Source: Saprospiraceae bacterium
GTDB lineage: Bacteria > Bacteroidota > Bacteroidia > Chitinophagales > Saprospiraceae
Direction of reading: 5' to 3'
DNA length: 64,000 nt
NCBI GenBank assembly: GCA_022841745.1
Contig: JALHQW010000003.1
Coordinates: forward strand, 124,001-188,000
Positions 7,527 to 15,929 of the stretch are shown one piece after another. The position numbers and the translations under genes were made by a program. Under the pieces are notes generated by a model. It was not told the origin of the DNA and did not search any database. It saw only the letters and a list, made by a program, of their open reading frames with translations. Position 1 is the stretch's first letter, and each line of letters begins with the position of its first letter.

Positions 7527-8514
7527 GCTACACGACAACCACCACCGGCCTATCAACTACCTGCGGCTCGCAGTCACCGACCGCTGCAACCTTCGCTGCT
7601 TTTACTGCATGCCAGAGCAGGGCATTGACTATGTGCCAAGGGCAGAGCTGATGAGCTACGAGGAGATGCTGCGCATCGTGCAGGTACTGGTGGGCATGGG
7701 CATCGAAAAGCTGCGCATCACGGGCGGCGAGCCGTTCCTTCGGCGTGACATGATGGACTTCCTCACAGCCATCAGCCGATTGGACGGGCTGCGGCAAATC
7801 CACATCACCACCAACGGCGTGCTGACCGCCCCGCTGGTGCCAGAACTGAAGCGCCTCGGCATAAAGTCCATCAACCTGAGCTTGGATACACTCAACCCCC
7901 AGCTTTTCCATGAAATAACCCGCCGTGATGAGTTTGACAAAGTGATGCAGACCTTCGAGGCACTGCTGTCTGCTGGCATCACCACGAAGATAAATGCCGT
8001 GATGATGGAGGGCAAAAACGACCACGACCTGCTGCCACTCAGCATGCTCACGAAGGACAACCCCGTGGGCGTCCGTTTCATCGAAGAAATGCCGTTCAAC
8101 GGCGGCGAGGCCCATTACGACCAGCTTTGGTGGAGCCACCGTCGCATCCTCGAAACCTTGCAGCAGCATTTCCCCAACCTCCAAAAACTGCCCGACCCAC
8201 CCCACTCCACCTCCTACAACTACCAGATACCGGGCCACCAAGGCACGGTAGGCATCATCGCCGCTTATAGCCGCACCTTCTGCGGCACTTGCAACCGCAT
8301 CCGCCTGACACCGCAAGGGATGCTCAAGACCTGCCTCTACGACGACGGCGTTTTCAACATCAAGAACTTGCTGCGTGCTGGCGCAACGGACGAGCAACTC
8401 GCCCATGCCGTGCTGGAAGCCCTCGGCAACCGGGCCAAGGATGGCTTCGAGGCCGAGCGCAGGCGACAGTTTGGCCTGCCCGTGGGGGAGAGCATGGCGA
8501 CGATTGGGGGGTGA
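7525..8514 (+). CDS. moaA: GTP 3',8-cyclase MoaA (molybdenum cofactor synthesis)
   Basis: 329 aa radical-SAM enzyme that, with MoaC, turns GTP into cyclic pyranopterin monophosphate. The N-terminal [4Fe-4S] motif is TDRCNLRCFYCMP (Cys21, 25, 28), followed by the GGEP motif in RITGGEPFLRRD. The C-terminal cluster ligands lie in FCGTCNRIRLTPQGMLKTC, and the protein ends in IGG, matching the required C-terminal Gly-Gly. Length is normal. No ATG exists between the upstream in-frame stop at 7489 and the conserved start of homology, so TTG at 7525 is the likely start. The heptamer repeat occupies the ribosome-binding region. No other moa or mod genes are nearby. Confidence 0.93.
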   Translation: MLHDNHHRPINYLRLAVTDRCNLRCFYCMPEQGIDYVPRAELMSYEEMLRIVQVLVGMGIEKLRITGGEPFLRRDMMDFLTAISRLDGLRQIHITTNGVLTAPLVPELKRLGIKSINLSLDTLNPQLFHEITRRDEFDKVMQTFEALLSAGITTKINAVMMEGKNDHDLLPLSMLTKDNPVGVRFIEEMPFNGGEAHYDQLWWSHRRILETLQQHFPNLQKLPDPPHSTSYNYQIPGHQGTVGIIAAYSRTFCGTCNRIRLTPQGMLKTCLYDDGVFNIKNLLRAGATDEQLAHAVLEALGNRAKDGFEAERRRQFGLPVGESMATIGG

Positions 8515-8524
8515 GCTTGGATGC

Positions 8525-8575
8525 AGGATACTGGATACTGGATACTGGATACTGGATACTGGATACTGGATACTG
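8525..8575. repeat. Heptamer tandem repeat (GGATACT)7 after moaA
   Basis: About seven near-perfect copies of GGATACT begin 10 bp after the moaA stop, followed by a degenerate GGGATGCTGG copy. It uses the same unit as the hairpin at 571-634 but has no inverted arm. Confidence 0.85.
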
Positions 8576-8752
8576 GGATGCTGGCTATTGGGATTCATGT
8601 CAGCGTTTCTGCTTTGTGGATTTAATCATTTGAGAATTTGCAGCTATCCAAGAAACAACTATTGAGGCAAGGCCATTCGCCAATCACCATGTGCTGCAAT
8701 GGGTGGTGGAGTGAGGCGGATTTTCGGAAATTGAAGAAATTAGAAAATTGGG

Positions 8753-8790
8753 AACGCTGGCAAGGATTTGAAACCTTGCCAGCGTTTTGT
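8753..8790 (+). terminator. Rho-independent terminator downstream of moaA
   Basis: AACGCTGGCAAGG pairs with CCTTGCCAGCGTT around an 8-nt loop, followed by TTGTTT. It lies in the 368-bp moaA-coaX gap, which otherwise holds only heptamer repeats. Confidence 0.8.
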
Positions 8791-8860
8791 TTACTGGAAT
8801 CAAGTTTTAACAAAAAATTAGCCCCCAAAGCGCCATCTTCGCCGTCCAAATTCAAAACCC

Positions 8861-8882
8861 GCAATCGTAAATCCGCAATCCG
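8861..8882. repeat. Heptamer direct repeat abutting the coaX start
   Basis: Units of AATCGTA and AATCCGC end flush with the ATG of coaX, as at moaA and glyS. Confidence 0.65.
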
Positions 8883-9626
8883 ATGACCAATCTCGCCATT
8901 GATATTGGCAATACCCGCACGAAAATCGCCGTGTTTGACGGGGATGAACTTGTGCATTCGGAGGCTTGGGAGGTACTGACGGTGGATACTTTGCAGAAAT
9001 TGGCGTACAACCAAAACACTGGAAAAATCATCCTTTCAAGTGTTGCAAAGCAATCGGATGACGTAATGGCCTACTTGCGTTCGCAGCAGTTCTTCCTCGA
9101 ATTGACGACGGAGACGCCATTGCCCATCGGCATCCAGTACAAGACGCCACAAACACTTGGGAAAGACCGGGTGGCGGCGGCGGTTGGGGCTTGGCATTTC
9201 CATCCCGACGAAAACTGCCTCGTGGTGGACGCCGGCACCTGCATTAAAATGGACGTGGTGAGTGCCAAGGGGGTTTTCCTCGGTGGCAATATTTCACCCG
9301 GCATCGAGATGCGGCTGAAGGCCATGCACCATTTCACGGCAAGGTTACCTTTGGTAAAGCAAGGCGAGGCATTGCCCGATTTGTTGGGCGACAGCACTGA
9401 AAATGCCTTGCGGAACGGCGGCGAATTGGGGGCGCTGTTGGAAGTTGAGGGCTTTATTCGCCGTTGCAAGCGGAAATTTCGAGGACTTAATGTAGTTTTT
9501 ACAGGAGGTGACGCTGATTTTTTTGTCAGAAACATCAAAACCAAGATATTTGCGCACCAAAATTTAGTCTTACATGGGCTGAATCAAATTTTGAAACATA
9601 ATGCCAAACTTTTTGAAGGATTTTAG
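8883..9626 (+). CDS. coaX: Type III pantothenate kinase CoaX
   Basis: 247 aa. It phosphorylates pantothenate in the first step of coenzyme A synthesis. The N-terminal phosphate loop LAIDIGNTRTKIAVFDGD with its key Asp, the central VVDAGTCIKMDVV segment, the glycine-rich GGNISPGIEMRLKAMH motif and the C-terminal VVFTGGDA all fit the ASKHA-fold type III family. Length is typical. Its 3' end overlaps the next gene by 26 bp, implying co-translation with the outer-membrane barrel gene; coaX next to a barrel gene is a recurrent arrangement in Bacteroidota. No regulatory site other than the upstream heptamers is seen. Confidence 0.93.
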   Translation: MTNLAIDIGNTRTKIAVFDGDELVHSEAWEVLTVDTLQKLAYNQNTGKIILSSVAKQSDDVMAYLRSQQFFLELTTETPLPIGIQYKTPQTLGKDRVAAAVGAWHFHPDENCLVVDAGTCIKMDVVSAKGVFLGGNISPGIEMRLKAMHHFTARLPLVKQGEALPDLLGDSTENALRNGGELGALLEVEGFIRRCKRKFRGLNVVFTGGDADFFVRNIKTKIFAHQNLVLHGLNQILKHNAKLFEGF

Positions 9627-10929
9627 AGGCGGTTTGACCACGCTTTCGTTGTTGTGTATCACGACCCTTGCCTTGGCGCAGCCCAAGGACAATTCGCCCT
9701 ATTCGAGGTTGGGGATGGGCGAAATATTCTACCCCACCCTATCCGCTGCGGGCATGGGCGGGCTTTCGGCAGCTTATACAGACCCACTCCACATCAACCT
9801 GCAGAACCCCGCTTCCATGTCATGGCTGACCACTGCCGCCTTCGAGGCGGGGCTTTACGCAGAAAGTTCCACGCTGAAGTTCGGTGGTGAAGAATCGAAA
9901 ATCTGGACAGGCAACCTCACCCATTTGGCCTTGGCCTTCCCATTGTACAACACACTGAACGATGTGCTTGACAAGAGAAAGCGCACCTTGAAATGGGGAA
10001 TGGGTTTTTCGTTGACACCCTATTCGATGGTCGGGTACGACATAGAGACGACACAGGTATTCCCTGAAATTGACACCACCACAAATACCTACCAAGGTAC
10101 GGGCGGCTCCAACAAAGCCATCTGGAGCAATTCAGTCCGGTACAAGAACTTCTCATTCGGTGCCAATATCGGCTATATTTTCGGCCAATTGGAGCGCACC
10201 CGCACTGTGGACTTCGATGACCTGAGTTTGGCCTACCAGGATATTTTCAGGGACAATATCAGCATCCGTGGCTTCGTATGGTCGGCAGGTGCGCAGTACA
10301 TGATTCAGTTGGAGGATAAAAAATTAGAAGATGAAATCTACACGGGAAAGTCGCTGATCATAGGTGCTTACGGAAACAGCGCCACAAGTTTCAACACCAA
10401 CAGCACGGTACTTCGCATGAGGCAGAACACCAGTTTCGGGCACCGTGACACGCTGCTGTATGAAATAGACCAAGAGGGCAATGGCAAGTTGCCTTCAGAG
10501 TTTACGGTTGGTTTGATGTACCAAATCCCCGGCAAACTTCGCCTCGGCGCTGAGTATTCTTCCAGTAAATGGAGCAACTATGAGAACGATGCAAAGCCGG
10601 AGAGCTTATTCGACAGCCGCAGGATTGCCGTGGGGGCAGAATACATCCCCGATATTGCCTCCTACAACAACTACCTGCGCCGCATCCGCTACCGGGCTGG
10701 TTTCTACCACCGTACCGACCCAAGACTGGACGACCTCAAGCAATATGCCCTCACGGTTGGCTTTGGGCTACCCGTGATTTTGCCGAGGCAACAGACTTCG
10801 TTTGTCAACTTGGCCTTCGAATTCGGTCGCTTTGACACCACCAACGCCATTCAGGAAAATTTTGTGAAAATGAGCCTCGGATTCACTCTTAACGATGGCA
10901 GTTGGTTCTTTAAACGCAAATTTGGATAA
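9601..10929 (+). CDS. Outer membrane beta-barrel protein (OMPP1/FadL-like)
   Basis: 442 aa with a signal peptide (MPNFLKDFRGGLTTLSLLCITTLALAQ). Mature sequence DNSPYSRLGMGE..., then AAGMGGLSAAYTDPLHINLQNPAS, is the hallmark N terminus of this Bacteroidota barrel family. Later segments alternate hydrophobic and polar residues in strand-length blocks, and the last strand ends near FVKMSLGFTLND. Similar proteins are annotated as hypothetical outer membrane proteins or FadL-like transporters; the ligand is unknown. It is translationally coupled to coaX by a 26-bp overlap. No terminator is obvious in the 107-bp gap to the next gene. Confidence 0.8.
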   Translation: MPNFLKDFRGGLTTLSLLCITTLALAQPKDNSPYSRLGMGEIFYPTLSAAGMGGLSAAYTDPLHINLQNPASMSWLTTAAFEAGLYAESSTLKFGGEESKIWTGNLTHLALAFPLYNTLNDVLDKRKRTLKWGMGFSLTPYSMVGYDIETTQVFPEIDTTTNTYQGTGGSNKAIWSNSVRYKNFSFGANIGYIFGQLERTRTVDFDDLSLAYQDIFRDNISIRGFVWSAGAQYMIQLEDKKLEDEIYTGKSLIIGAYGNSATSFNTNSTVLRMRQNTSFGHRDTLLYEIDQEGNGKLPSEFTVGLMYQIPGKLRLGAEYSSSKWSNYENDAKPESLFDSRRIAVGAEYIPDIASYNNYLRRIRYRAGFYHRTDPRLDDLKQYALTVGFGLPVILPRQQTSFVNLAFEFGRFDTTNAIQENFVKMSLGFTLNDGSWFFKRKFG

Positions 10930-11036
10930 TGCACCGCAGAGCGGAGGACGGCGGCAAAATAACTGCAACACATAACCGCACAGCAGCCGAACCGCACAGT
11001 GTCAATCATAACAAACTCAATCGTTAACATCTGATT

Positions 11037-12422
11037 ATGAAGAATTTAGTTAAGTTCTCCATCCTTGTTCTCCTTGTTTCTGTTTGGCAATCACCGCTGT
11101 TTGGCCAGTGCCAAAGCTGGGTCGGCTTGCCCAATAAGGACGCATTGGAAGAAGCTCACGTGCTCTATCGCCAATTCATGAAAACCGAGGAGTACGACAA
11201 GGCATTTGAATACTGGGAGAAAGCCTACAAAGGTGCACCAGCAGCCGATGGCCAACGTTCCAGTCACTTCGTGGATGGCCGAAAGATTTACCTCCACAAG
11301 TTCAAAAAAGCCACTGACGAAGCCCAAAAAAAGGAGTTCGCAGCCAATGCACTGCGCCTGTTTGATGAGCAGGGCCAGTGCTATCCGAACGAAAAGGCAG
11401 TTGCCCAGGGATTGAAGGCGTACGAAATGTTCTACACCATCAACTCGCCGTACCCCGACACCAAAAAGGCATGCCAAGAGGCTATAATGACAGGTGGCAA
11501 CAACACGAGCTACGCCGTGTTCCAGCCCTATGCTTCCATCATTGTTTGGCAATACCAAAACAAGCAGGCCGAAGCTGCCGAGGCAAGGGAGGTCTATACC
11601 AAACTGAACGAGATTGCCGACCACAATATCACCAACAATGCCAAGCAGGCTGATGCTTTCAAACAGGCTAAAGAAGCCATGAACGGCACATTTGCCGCCA
11701 TCGAAAATGAAATCTTCGATTGCAATTTCTTCAAAAGCAAGTTGGAGCCAGACTACCGTGCCCATCCAGATGACACGGAAGTTATCAAGTTCGTTTACAA
11801 CAAGCTAAAAACCCAAGGTTGTGCGGATGAAGATCTGCTCGTGGCAGAGCTGAAAGGCCGCTATGAGACCATCGTGGCTGCGGAAAACGAAAAGCGCCTT
11901 GCCCAGCACTATGCAGACAACCCTGGCGACCATGCCATCGCACTTTTCAAAGAGAACAAGTTCACCGAGGCTTTGCAAAAATTCGAGGCTGGTATTGCGA
12001 AGGAGAAAGCAGGCGCTAATGACGGCAACAAATTAGCCGACTACTACTTCTACATGGCTTCAATCGAGTTCCGCCAGATGAACCGTTACTCGGCTGCCCG
12101 TGAGGACGCCCGTACCGCCGCCAAGTACAGGCCAGGATGGGGCCAGCCTTATATGCTCATCGGCGACATGTATGCTTCCACGAGCAACTCTTGTGGCGGT
12201 GATGCCTTCGATGCGAGCTTGGCCGTGTTGGCTGCCATTGACAAGTATGCCTATGCAAAGTCCATTGACGGCGATGTGGCAGGGGAGGCCAATAGCAAAA
12301 TCAACCGCTACAGCCAATATTATCCAGCCAAAGAAGAGGCGTTCATGCGCAAACTCAACGAAGGCTCCTCGATGACCGTGCCTTGCTGGATTGGGGAAAC
12401 TGTGAGGCTTCGCTTGAAGTAA
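11037..12422 (+). CDS. Exported TPR-like protein, paralog A
   Basis: 461 aa with a signal peptide (MKNLVKFSILVLLVSVWQSPLFGQ). The helical body shows TPR-like spacing. The start (ALEEAHVLYRQFMKTEEYDKAFEYWEKAYKGAPAADGQRSSHFVDGRKIY) and the end (ASIEFRQMNRYSAAREDARTAAKYRPGWGQPYMLIGDMYA ... KINRYSQYYPAKEEAF) are clearly shared with the next gene, so the two arose by duplication. Both are found in Bacteroidota with no function I know. TPR modules usually scaffold protein assembly, here in the periplasm. A strong terminator follows. Confidence 0.75.
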   Translation: MKNLVKFSILVLLVSVWQSPLFGQCQSWVGLPNKDALEEAHVLYRQFMKTEEYDKAFEYWEKAYKGAPAADGQRSSHFVDGRKIYLHKFKKATDEAQKKEFAANALRLFDEQGQCYPNEKAVAQGLKAYEMFYTINSPYPDTKKACQEAIMTGGNNTSYAVFQPYASIIVWQYQNKQAEAAEAREVYTKLNEIADHNITNNAKQADAFKQAKEAMNGTFAAIENEIFDCNFFKSKLEPDYRAHPDDTEVIKFVYNKLKTQGCADEDLLVAELKGRYETIVAAENEKRLAQHYADNPGDHAIALFKENKFTEALQKFEAGIAKEKAGANDGNKLADYYFYMASIEFRQMNRYSAAREDARTAAKYRPGWGQPYMLIGDMYASTSNSCGGDAFDASLAVLAAIDKYAYAKSIDGDVAGEANSKINRYSQYYPAKEEAFMRKLNEGSSMTVPCWIGETVRLRLK

Positions 12423-12454
12423 TCAATCTTTTTTTCGGATAAACAAAGAAATAC

Positions 12455-12494
12455 AAGCCCCGTTTTATCAAAAACGGGGCTTTTTTGTTTTTTT
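12455..12494 (+). terminator. Rho-independent terminator
   Basis: AAGCCCCGTTTT pairs with AAAACGGGGCTT around ATCA, followed by TTTTGTTTTTTT. It ends the paralog A transcript. Confidence 0.95.
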
Positions 12495-12575
12495 GTGACT
12501 CGTAGCCGTGTATTTTTATTTCTGAAGTATTAATTTATGGGAAATAAAATCCCCTGCTACCTAAATCAAACAGTT

Positions 12576-13991
12576 ATGATGACAAGACTTTTCATTCCAT
12601 TCTTGACCTTGGCCCTGCTTGCTGGCTGTACGCCCAAGACGCCAAAGGCCACCACGGAGACGACCAACACCGTACCCATCCAAAAAGACCCAAACAAGCC
12701 TTGCAAGACCTTTGCCGATGCCGTCAACCCAAATTTGGCAGAGGAGGAGTTCGTGCTGTACAAGGACTTCCTGAAGGCCAAGGATTGGGATGGTGCGTTT
12801 AAAAAATGGCAGTACGTTTACCAAAATGCCCCTAATGCTGATGGCAAGCGTAGTGCGGTCTATACCGATGGCATCAAATTCTACGAGCATTTCATGGAAG
12901 TGGACTCCACCAAAAAAGAGGAGTACCTGCAAGAGATACTCAAAATCTACGATGCCATGGAAAAATGCATGGGCGATGGCGGCCATGTAACGGGCTTGAA
13001 GGCATTCGACTATTTCTTCAAATACCCGACCCGCATCAGCAAGGAGGAGCAGTACAAGCTGTTCAAGGAGTCCATCACAAAGGACGGTGACAAGCCCCGC
13101 TATTTCGTGCTCAACCCATTCACCTCCCTGCTCGTTGACCTGACCTTGGAGGAGAAACTGCCCATTGCGGAAGCACAGAAATACGACCGCATCATCCGAG
13201 AGGCCATCACTAAGGGGCTTGCCGAGTGCCAAGGCAAGGACTGTGAGAACTGGAAAGTCATCAATGAGTATGCACCTGTAAGGCTTGAAGCGTTGGAGTC
13301 CATCGAGGGTTTCTACCCCTGCGAGTATTACAGCGAAAAATACTACCCGCAGTTCAAGGCAAGCCCGGATGACTGCGAAATCATCACCACTACCCTCAGC
13401 CGGATGAAATGGGGCAAATGCGATGCGAACGATCCAAGGGTGAAGGAAGTGGATGCTGCCTATATGGCCAAGTGCTACGAAGCCCCGCCCGCCACTGGCC
13501 CCAACTGCAACGAATTGCTGCGCAACGGCAAGTACCGTGATGCCGTGAAATGCTTAGAGGATGCCATCCCTAATATCAGCAGCAACAGCGACAAGGCGAG
13601 GTACAACTATCTCATTGCGCAGATTTACTTCGCCTATCTGAAGAACTACTCCCGTGCCCGCCAGTACGCCCGTGAGGCCAGCCGCCTGCGGCCCAACTGG
13701 GGCGAGCCGTACATCCTCGTGGGCCTGCTTTACGCCTCCAGTGGCCCACTATGCGGCCCGGGCAGGGGCTGGGACAGCCAAGTGGTCGTTTGGCCCGCCA
13801 TTGACGAATGGCAAAAGGCCAAGAACGTGGACCCCAGCGTGGCGGGCAAGGCCAATAAAAACATCAATCAGTATAGCCAGTACATGCCCGATAAGGCGGA
13901 GATTTTCCAACGCTTGAAAAAGGCTGGGGATTCCTATTTTGTGGGGTGCTGGATTCAGGAGTCAACGATTATTCGGGCGAAGCCGGATTAA
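12576..13991 (+). CDS. TPR-like lipoprotein, paralog B
   Basis: 471 aa. The ATG at 12576 is preferred over the frame opening at 12537 because MMTRLFIPFLTLALLAGCTPK is a lipoprotein signal with Cys18. A Thr/Pro-rich linker follows, then the family start EEEFVLYKDFLKAKDWDGAFKKWQYVYQNAPNADGKRS and the family end (YLKNYSRARQYAREASRLRPNWGEPYILVGLLYASS ... NINQYSQYMPDKAEIF). The protein is Cys-rich for its class, with pairs such as KPCKTF, KCDAND, KCYEAP and PNCNEL, so periplasmic disulphides are possible. It is the membrane-anchored sister of paralog A, separated from it by a terminator and so independently transcribed. Confidence 0.78.
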   Translation: MMTRLFIPFLTLALLAGCTPKTPKATTETTNTVPIQKDPNKPCKTFADAVNPNLAEEEFVLYKDFLKAKDWDGAFKKWQYVYQNAPNADGKRSAVYTDGIKFYEHFMEVDSTKKEEYLQEILKIYDAMEKCMGDGGHVTGLKAFDYFFKYPTRISKEEQYKLFKESITKDGDKPRYFVLNPFTSLLVDLTLEEKLPIAEAQKYDRIIREAITKGLAECQGKDCENWKVINEYAPVRLEALESIEGFYPCEYYSEKYYPQFKASPDDCEIITTTLSRMKWGKCDANDPRVKEVDAAYMAKCYEAPPATGPNCNELLRNGKYRDAVKCLEDAIPNISSNSDKARYNYLIAQIYFAYLKNYSRARQYAREASRLRPNWGEPYILVGLLYASSGPLCGPGRGWDSQVVVWPAIDEWQKAKNVDPSVAGKANKNINQYSQYMPDKAEIFQRLKKAGDSYFVGCWIQESTIIRAKPD

Positions 13992-14025
13992 GTGGTTTGC
14001 CCGAAAAGGTTTATCAGTCCGATAG

Positions 14026-14103
14026 TGGGCAGGTCTTGTCCCGACCCCTCGGGATGGCAGTAGGAGGACAGCCATCCCGAGAGTTCGGGACAAGACCTGC
14101 CCA
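14026..14103. repeat. Long nested palindrome between convergent genes
   Basis: An outer stem GGGCAGGTCTTGTCCCGA and its complement enclose an inner CTCGGGATGGC/GCCATCCCGAG stem. It lies between the lipoprotein stop at 13991 and the convergent stop at 14114 and may terminate both transcripts. Confidence 0.8.
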
Positions 14104-14113
14104 TTTTTATAAA

Positions 14114-14548
14114 TTACCTCCGCATCATGCCGAAATAGAGGCCAAGGGCGACCAGCATCACCTCCTTGATATGCACCATCGAATCGAAGCCGACCCGGAT
14201 GGAGACGATGACAAAGCCAAGGGTGACGACGACGATGAGCAGTTTTTCCACGTTCACCTCCCGCCAATTGTATTTGCTCAAGTCCAAATCGGGGGCGAAG
14301 CGCCGCAGCAGCCAATGAAGTATGAACAGGGCAAAAGCCACCTGCACGAACGGCTTGGCGAACTCCACGACGCCTGTAGCAAAGCCCTTTATCTGCCCGG
14401 CAATGTGCAGGTAGGCCGCCCGGCGGGTGGAGTCAAAATCGGCGGCGTAGGCGATTTCGAGGCCGAGCCATGCGGTGAGGAGGATGCCGCTGACGGTGGC
14501 GGTAGTGAGGGCGAGTTTCCGCCAGGGGATGTTCTTTGTTGCTTCCAT
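14114..14548 (-). CDS. Small integral membrane protein, unknown
   Basis: 144 aa with about four transmembrane segments, at residues ~13-36, 60-83, 102-121 and 127-142. A charged loop between the second and third (RRFAPDLDLSKYNWREVNVEKLL) separates the halves. I recognise no family motif. It stands alone between a palindrome on its 3' side and a heptamer array on its 5' side, and its codon use looks like its neighbours'. The ATG at 14548 is the first in the frame. Its hydropathy supports a real gene more strongly than the overlapping plus-strand frame. Confidence 0.6.
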   Translation of the reverse strand: MEATKNIPWRKLALTTATVSGILLTAWLGLEIAYAADFDSTRRAAYLHIAGQIKGFATGVVEFAKPFVQVAFALFILHWLLRRFAPDLDLSKYNWREVNVEKLLIVVVTLGFVIVSIRVGFDSMVHIKEVMLVALGLYFGMMRR

Positions 14549-14555
14549 GTTGTTT

Positions 14556-14589
14556 GAAATGATGAATGATGAATGATAAATGATGAATA
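14556..14589. repeat. Heptamer direct repeat upstream of the small membrane protein
   Basis: Units GATGAAT, GATGAAT, GATAAAT, GATGAAT lie 8 bp from the minus-strand ATG. Confidence 0.75.
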
Positions 14590-14670
14590 CAGCAGCAAAG
14601 TAGCAGTGAGAATGGCGGGGAGGGAACAGGAACTGAGCAAGCGTGGGTAATGCGCTATTATGCGTTTTTT

Positions 14671-14750
14671 AACGCAAAGACACAAAGGCGCAAGGACGCA
14701 AAGCGTGATGAAATATACTTTGCGCCCTTGCGTCCTTGCGCCTTTGCGTT
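14671..14750. repeat. Palindrome of AACGCAAA-type repeats
   Basis: AACGCAAAGACACAAAGG-type units (14671-14703) face an inverted set ending in GCCTTTGCGTT (14718-14750). It occupies the 560-bp gap 14549-15108, in which I see no gene. Confidence 0.8.
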
Positions 14751-15108
14751 AAAATAATTTGGCAGCCGCAACAAAAAACCGTCGGAATTGCTTGCAGTTT
14801 TAACCTTATGCGTTATTTTTGTCCCTGAGAACGATAACACAGAAGCCGACGCAAAGACAAAGACCCTGAAATACTTTTCTTGCCGCAGCTTTTACCAGAA
14901 CACATCGTGGGAAAACTTGAAAACCGGGAGGCTTGAGCTTTGGGACTGACCTTTTGAGGACGGGTAGGGCTTGGAGGGTTGGGGAAGTTAAGATTTGCCA
15001 ATGGATAGGGATTGAAGCATTACGTGTTTTGGATTATTGACAAAGTAAAACGTTCAATTCGGCAATCAGATGTTACCTCTATAGATAAAAAAATTAAATC
15101 TCGCAATT

Positions 15109-15768
15109 ATGAAAGGAATCGAATATGAAAAATTTGTCAAAGCTGTGTTAGTACACAAACTCAATTTATCTCCAGATAAATTAAAGTCAACAAGAGAACC
15201 AGGGGTGACATTTCCTGGAGATGAAAAACTTTTTCACCAAATTGATTTATTCCATGTTGATGGAAACGAAATAGCAGAGTATACTACAATAATTGAATGT
15301 AAGTATCGAACCTCAGAGCAAATAGACCAAAAAATTGTTCAAAATTTTGCTTTTGTCAAAGGAAGCATAAAAGCCTCCAAAGCTATTATTGTCAGTAACC
15401 AAGGCTTTACCTCTGGTGCGAAAGCATTAGCGAAAGTCGAAAAAATCGCTTTGTTACAAATAGTTCCAGATGCTGTTTTGGAGGAACCTGAAAATAACAG
15501 TCCTGTCAATGAGTTGTATGAAAATTATTTGAATTCTTTTAAAGAGGGCTCAAACAAATATAATGTTGTAGTTGTACAAAGGATGTTGCCTGACCCAAAC
15601 GATAAAGGAACAGATTTAATCGAAAGTCTTTTATCCGACCCTCATATTAGAAGCAAAGTAGAAGAATTAGCCAATGACCCAGAAATAAGAAGAAGGGCGA
15701 ATGACTTTTTAAGGGGTAATCCGGACTTGGCAAGAAAAGCAAATGATTTTTTGAAAGGATTTAGATAA
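15109..15768 (+). CDS. Mrr-like PD-(D/E)xK nuclease with STI1-like C-terminal repeats
   Basis: 219 aa. The N-terminal half (residues ~1-115) matches the restriction endonuclease-like/Mrr fold: YEKFVKAVL, then the catalytic QIDLFHVDG (Asp) and TIIECKYR (the E-x-K of the active site), then FVKGSIKASKAIIVSNQGFTSGAKALA. Such proteins cleave DNA, often modified or foreign DNA. The C-terminal ~55 residues carry repeating units LLSDPHIRSKVEELANDPEIRRRANDFLRGNPDLARKANDFLKGF, which resemble STI1/chaperonin-binding repeats and are unusual for a nuclease. The gene is more AT-rich than its neighbours, so it may be horizontally acquired. It could act in defence, but no partner methylase is present. Confidence 0.65.
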   Translation: MKGIEYEKFVKAVLVHKLNLSPDKLKSTREPGVTFPGDEKLFHQIDLFHVDGNEIAEYTTIIECKYRTSEQIDQKIVQNFAFVKGSIKASKAIIVSNQGFTSGAKALAKVEKIALLQIVPDAVLEEPENNSPVNELYENYLNSFKEGSNKYNVVVVQRMLPDPNDKGTDLIESLLSDPHIRSKVEELANDPEIRRRANDFLRGNPDLARKANDFLKGFR

Positions 15769-15774
15769 AGAATC

Positions 15775-15844
15775 AGGGCTTTCCTATAAAAATTAAATAC
15801 TGCCTGTTTGGATGAGGTAGCCCAATTATTTTTATAGGAAACCC
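15775..15844. terminator. Inverted repeat after the nuclease gene
   Basis: GGGCTTTCCTATAAAAATTA (15776 on) pairs with AATTATTTTTATAGGAAACCC (ending near 15843) around a ~25-nt loop. It is an AT-rich stem directly after the stop and probably protects or ends the transcript. Confidence 0.55.
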
Positions 15845-15929
15845 TTGGATAAAGAATGAACATGGTAGCAAACCGTTAATTTTAATATCAGAAACTCAAC
15901 CATAACCTTTCACCTTAAACACATCAATC

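Noticed and set aside
7528-8598. Minus-strand frame of 356 aa opposite moaA
   Set aside because: It begins in the heptamer repeat and runs antisense to a fully recognisable moaA.
8753-8790. Hairpin considered as a small RNA or riboswitch element for coaX
   Set aside because: The simple stem followed by T residues after moaA is explained by termination; no ligand-binding core is seen.
13946-14557. Plus-strand frame of 203 aa
   Set aside because: It overlaps the end of a lipoprotein gene and is antisense to a membrane protein with clear hydropathy; low-complexity charged residues only.
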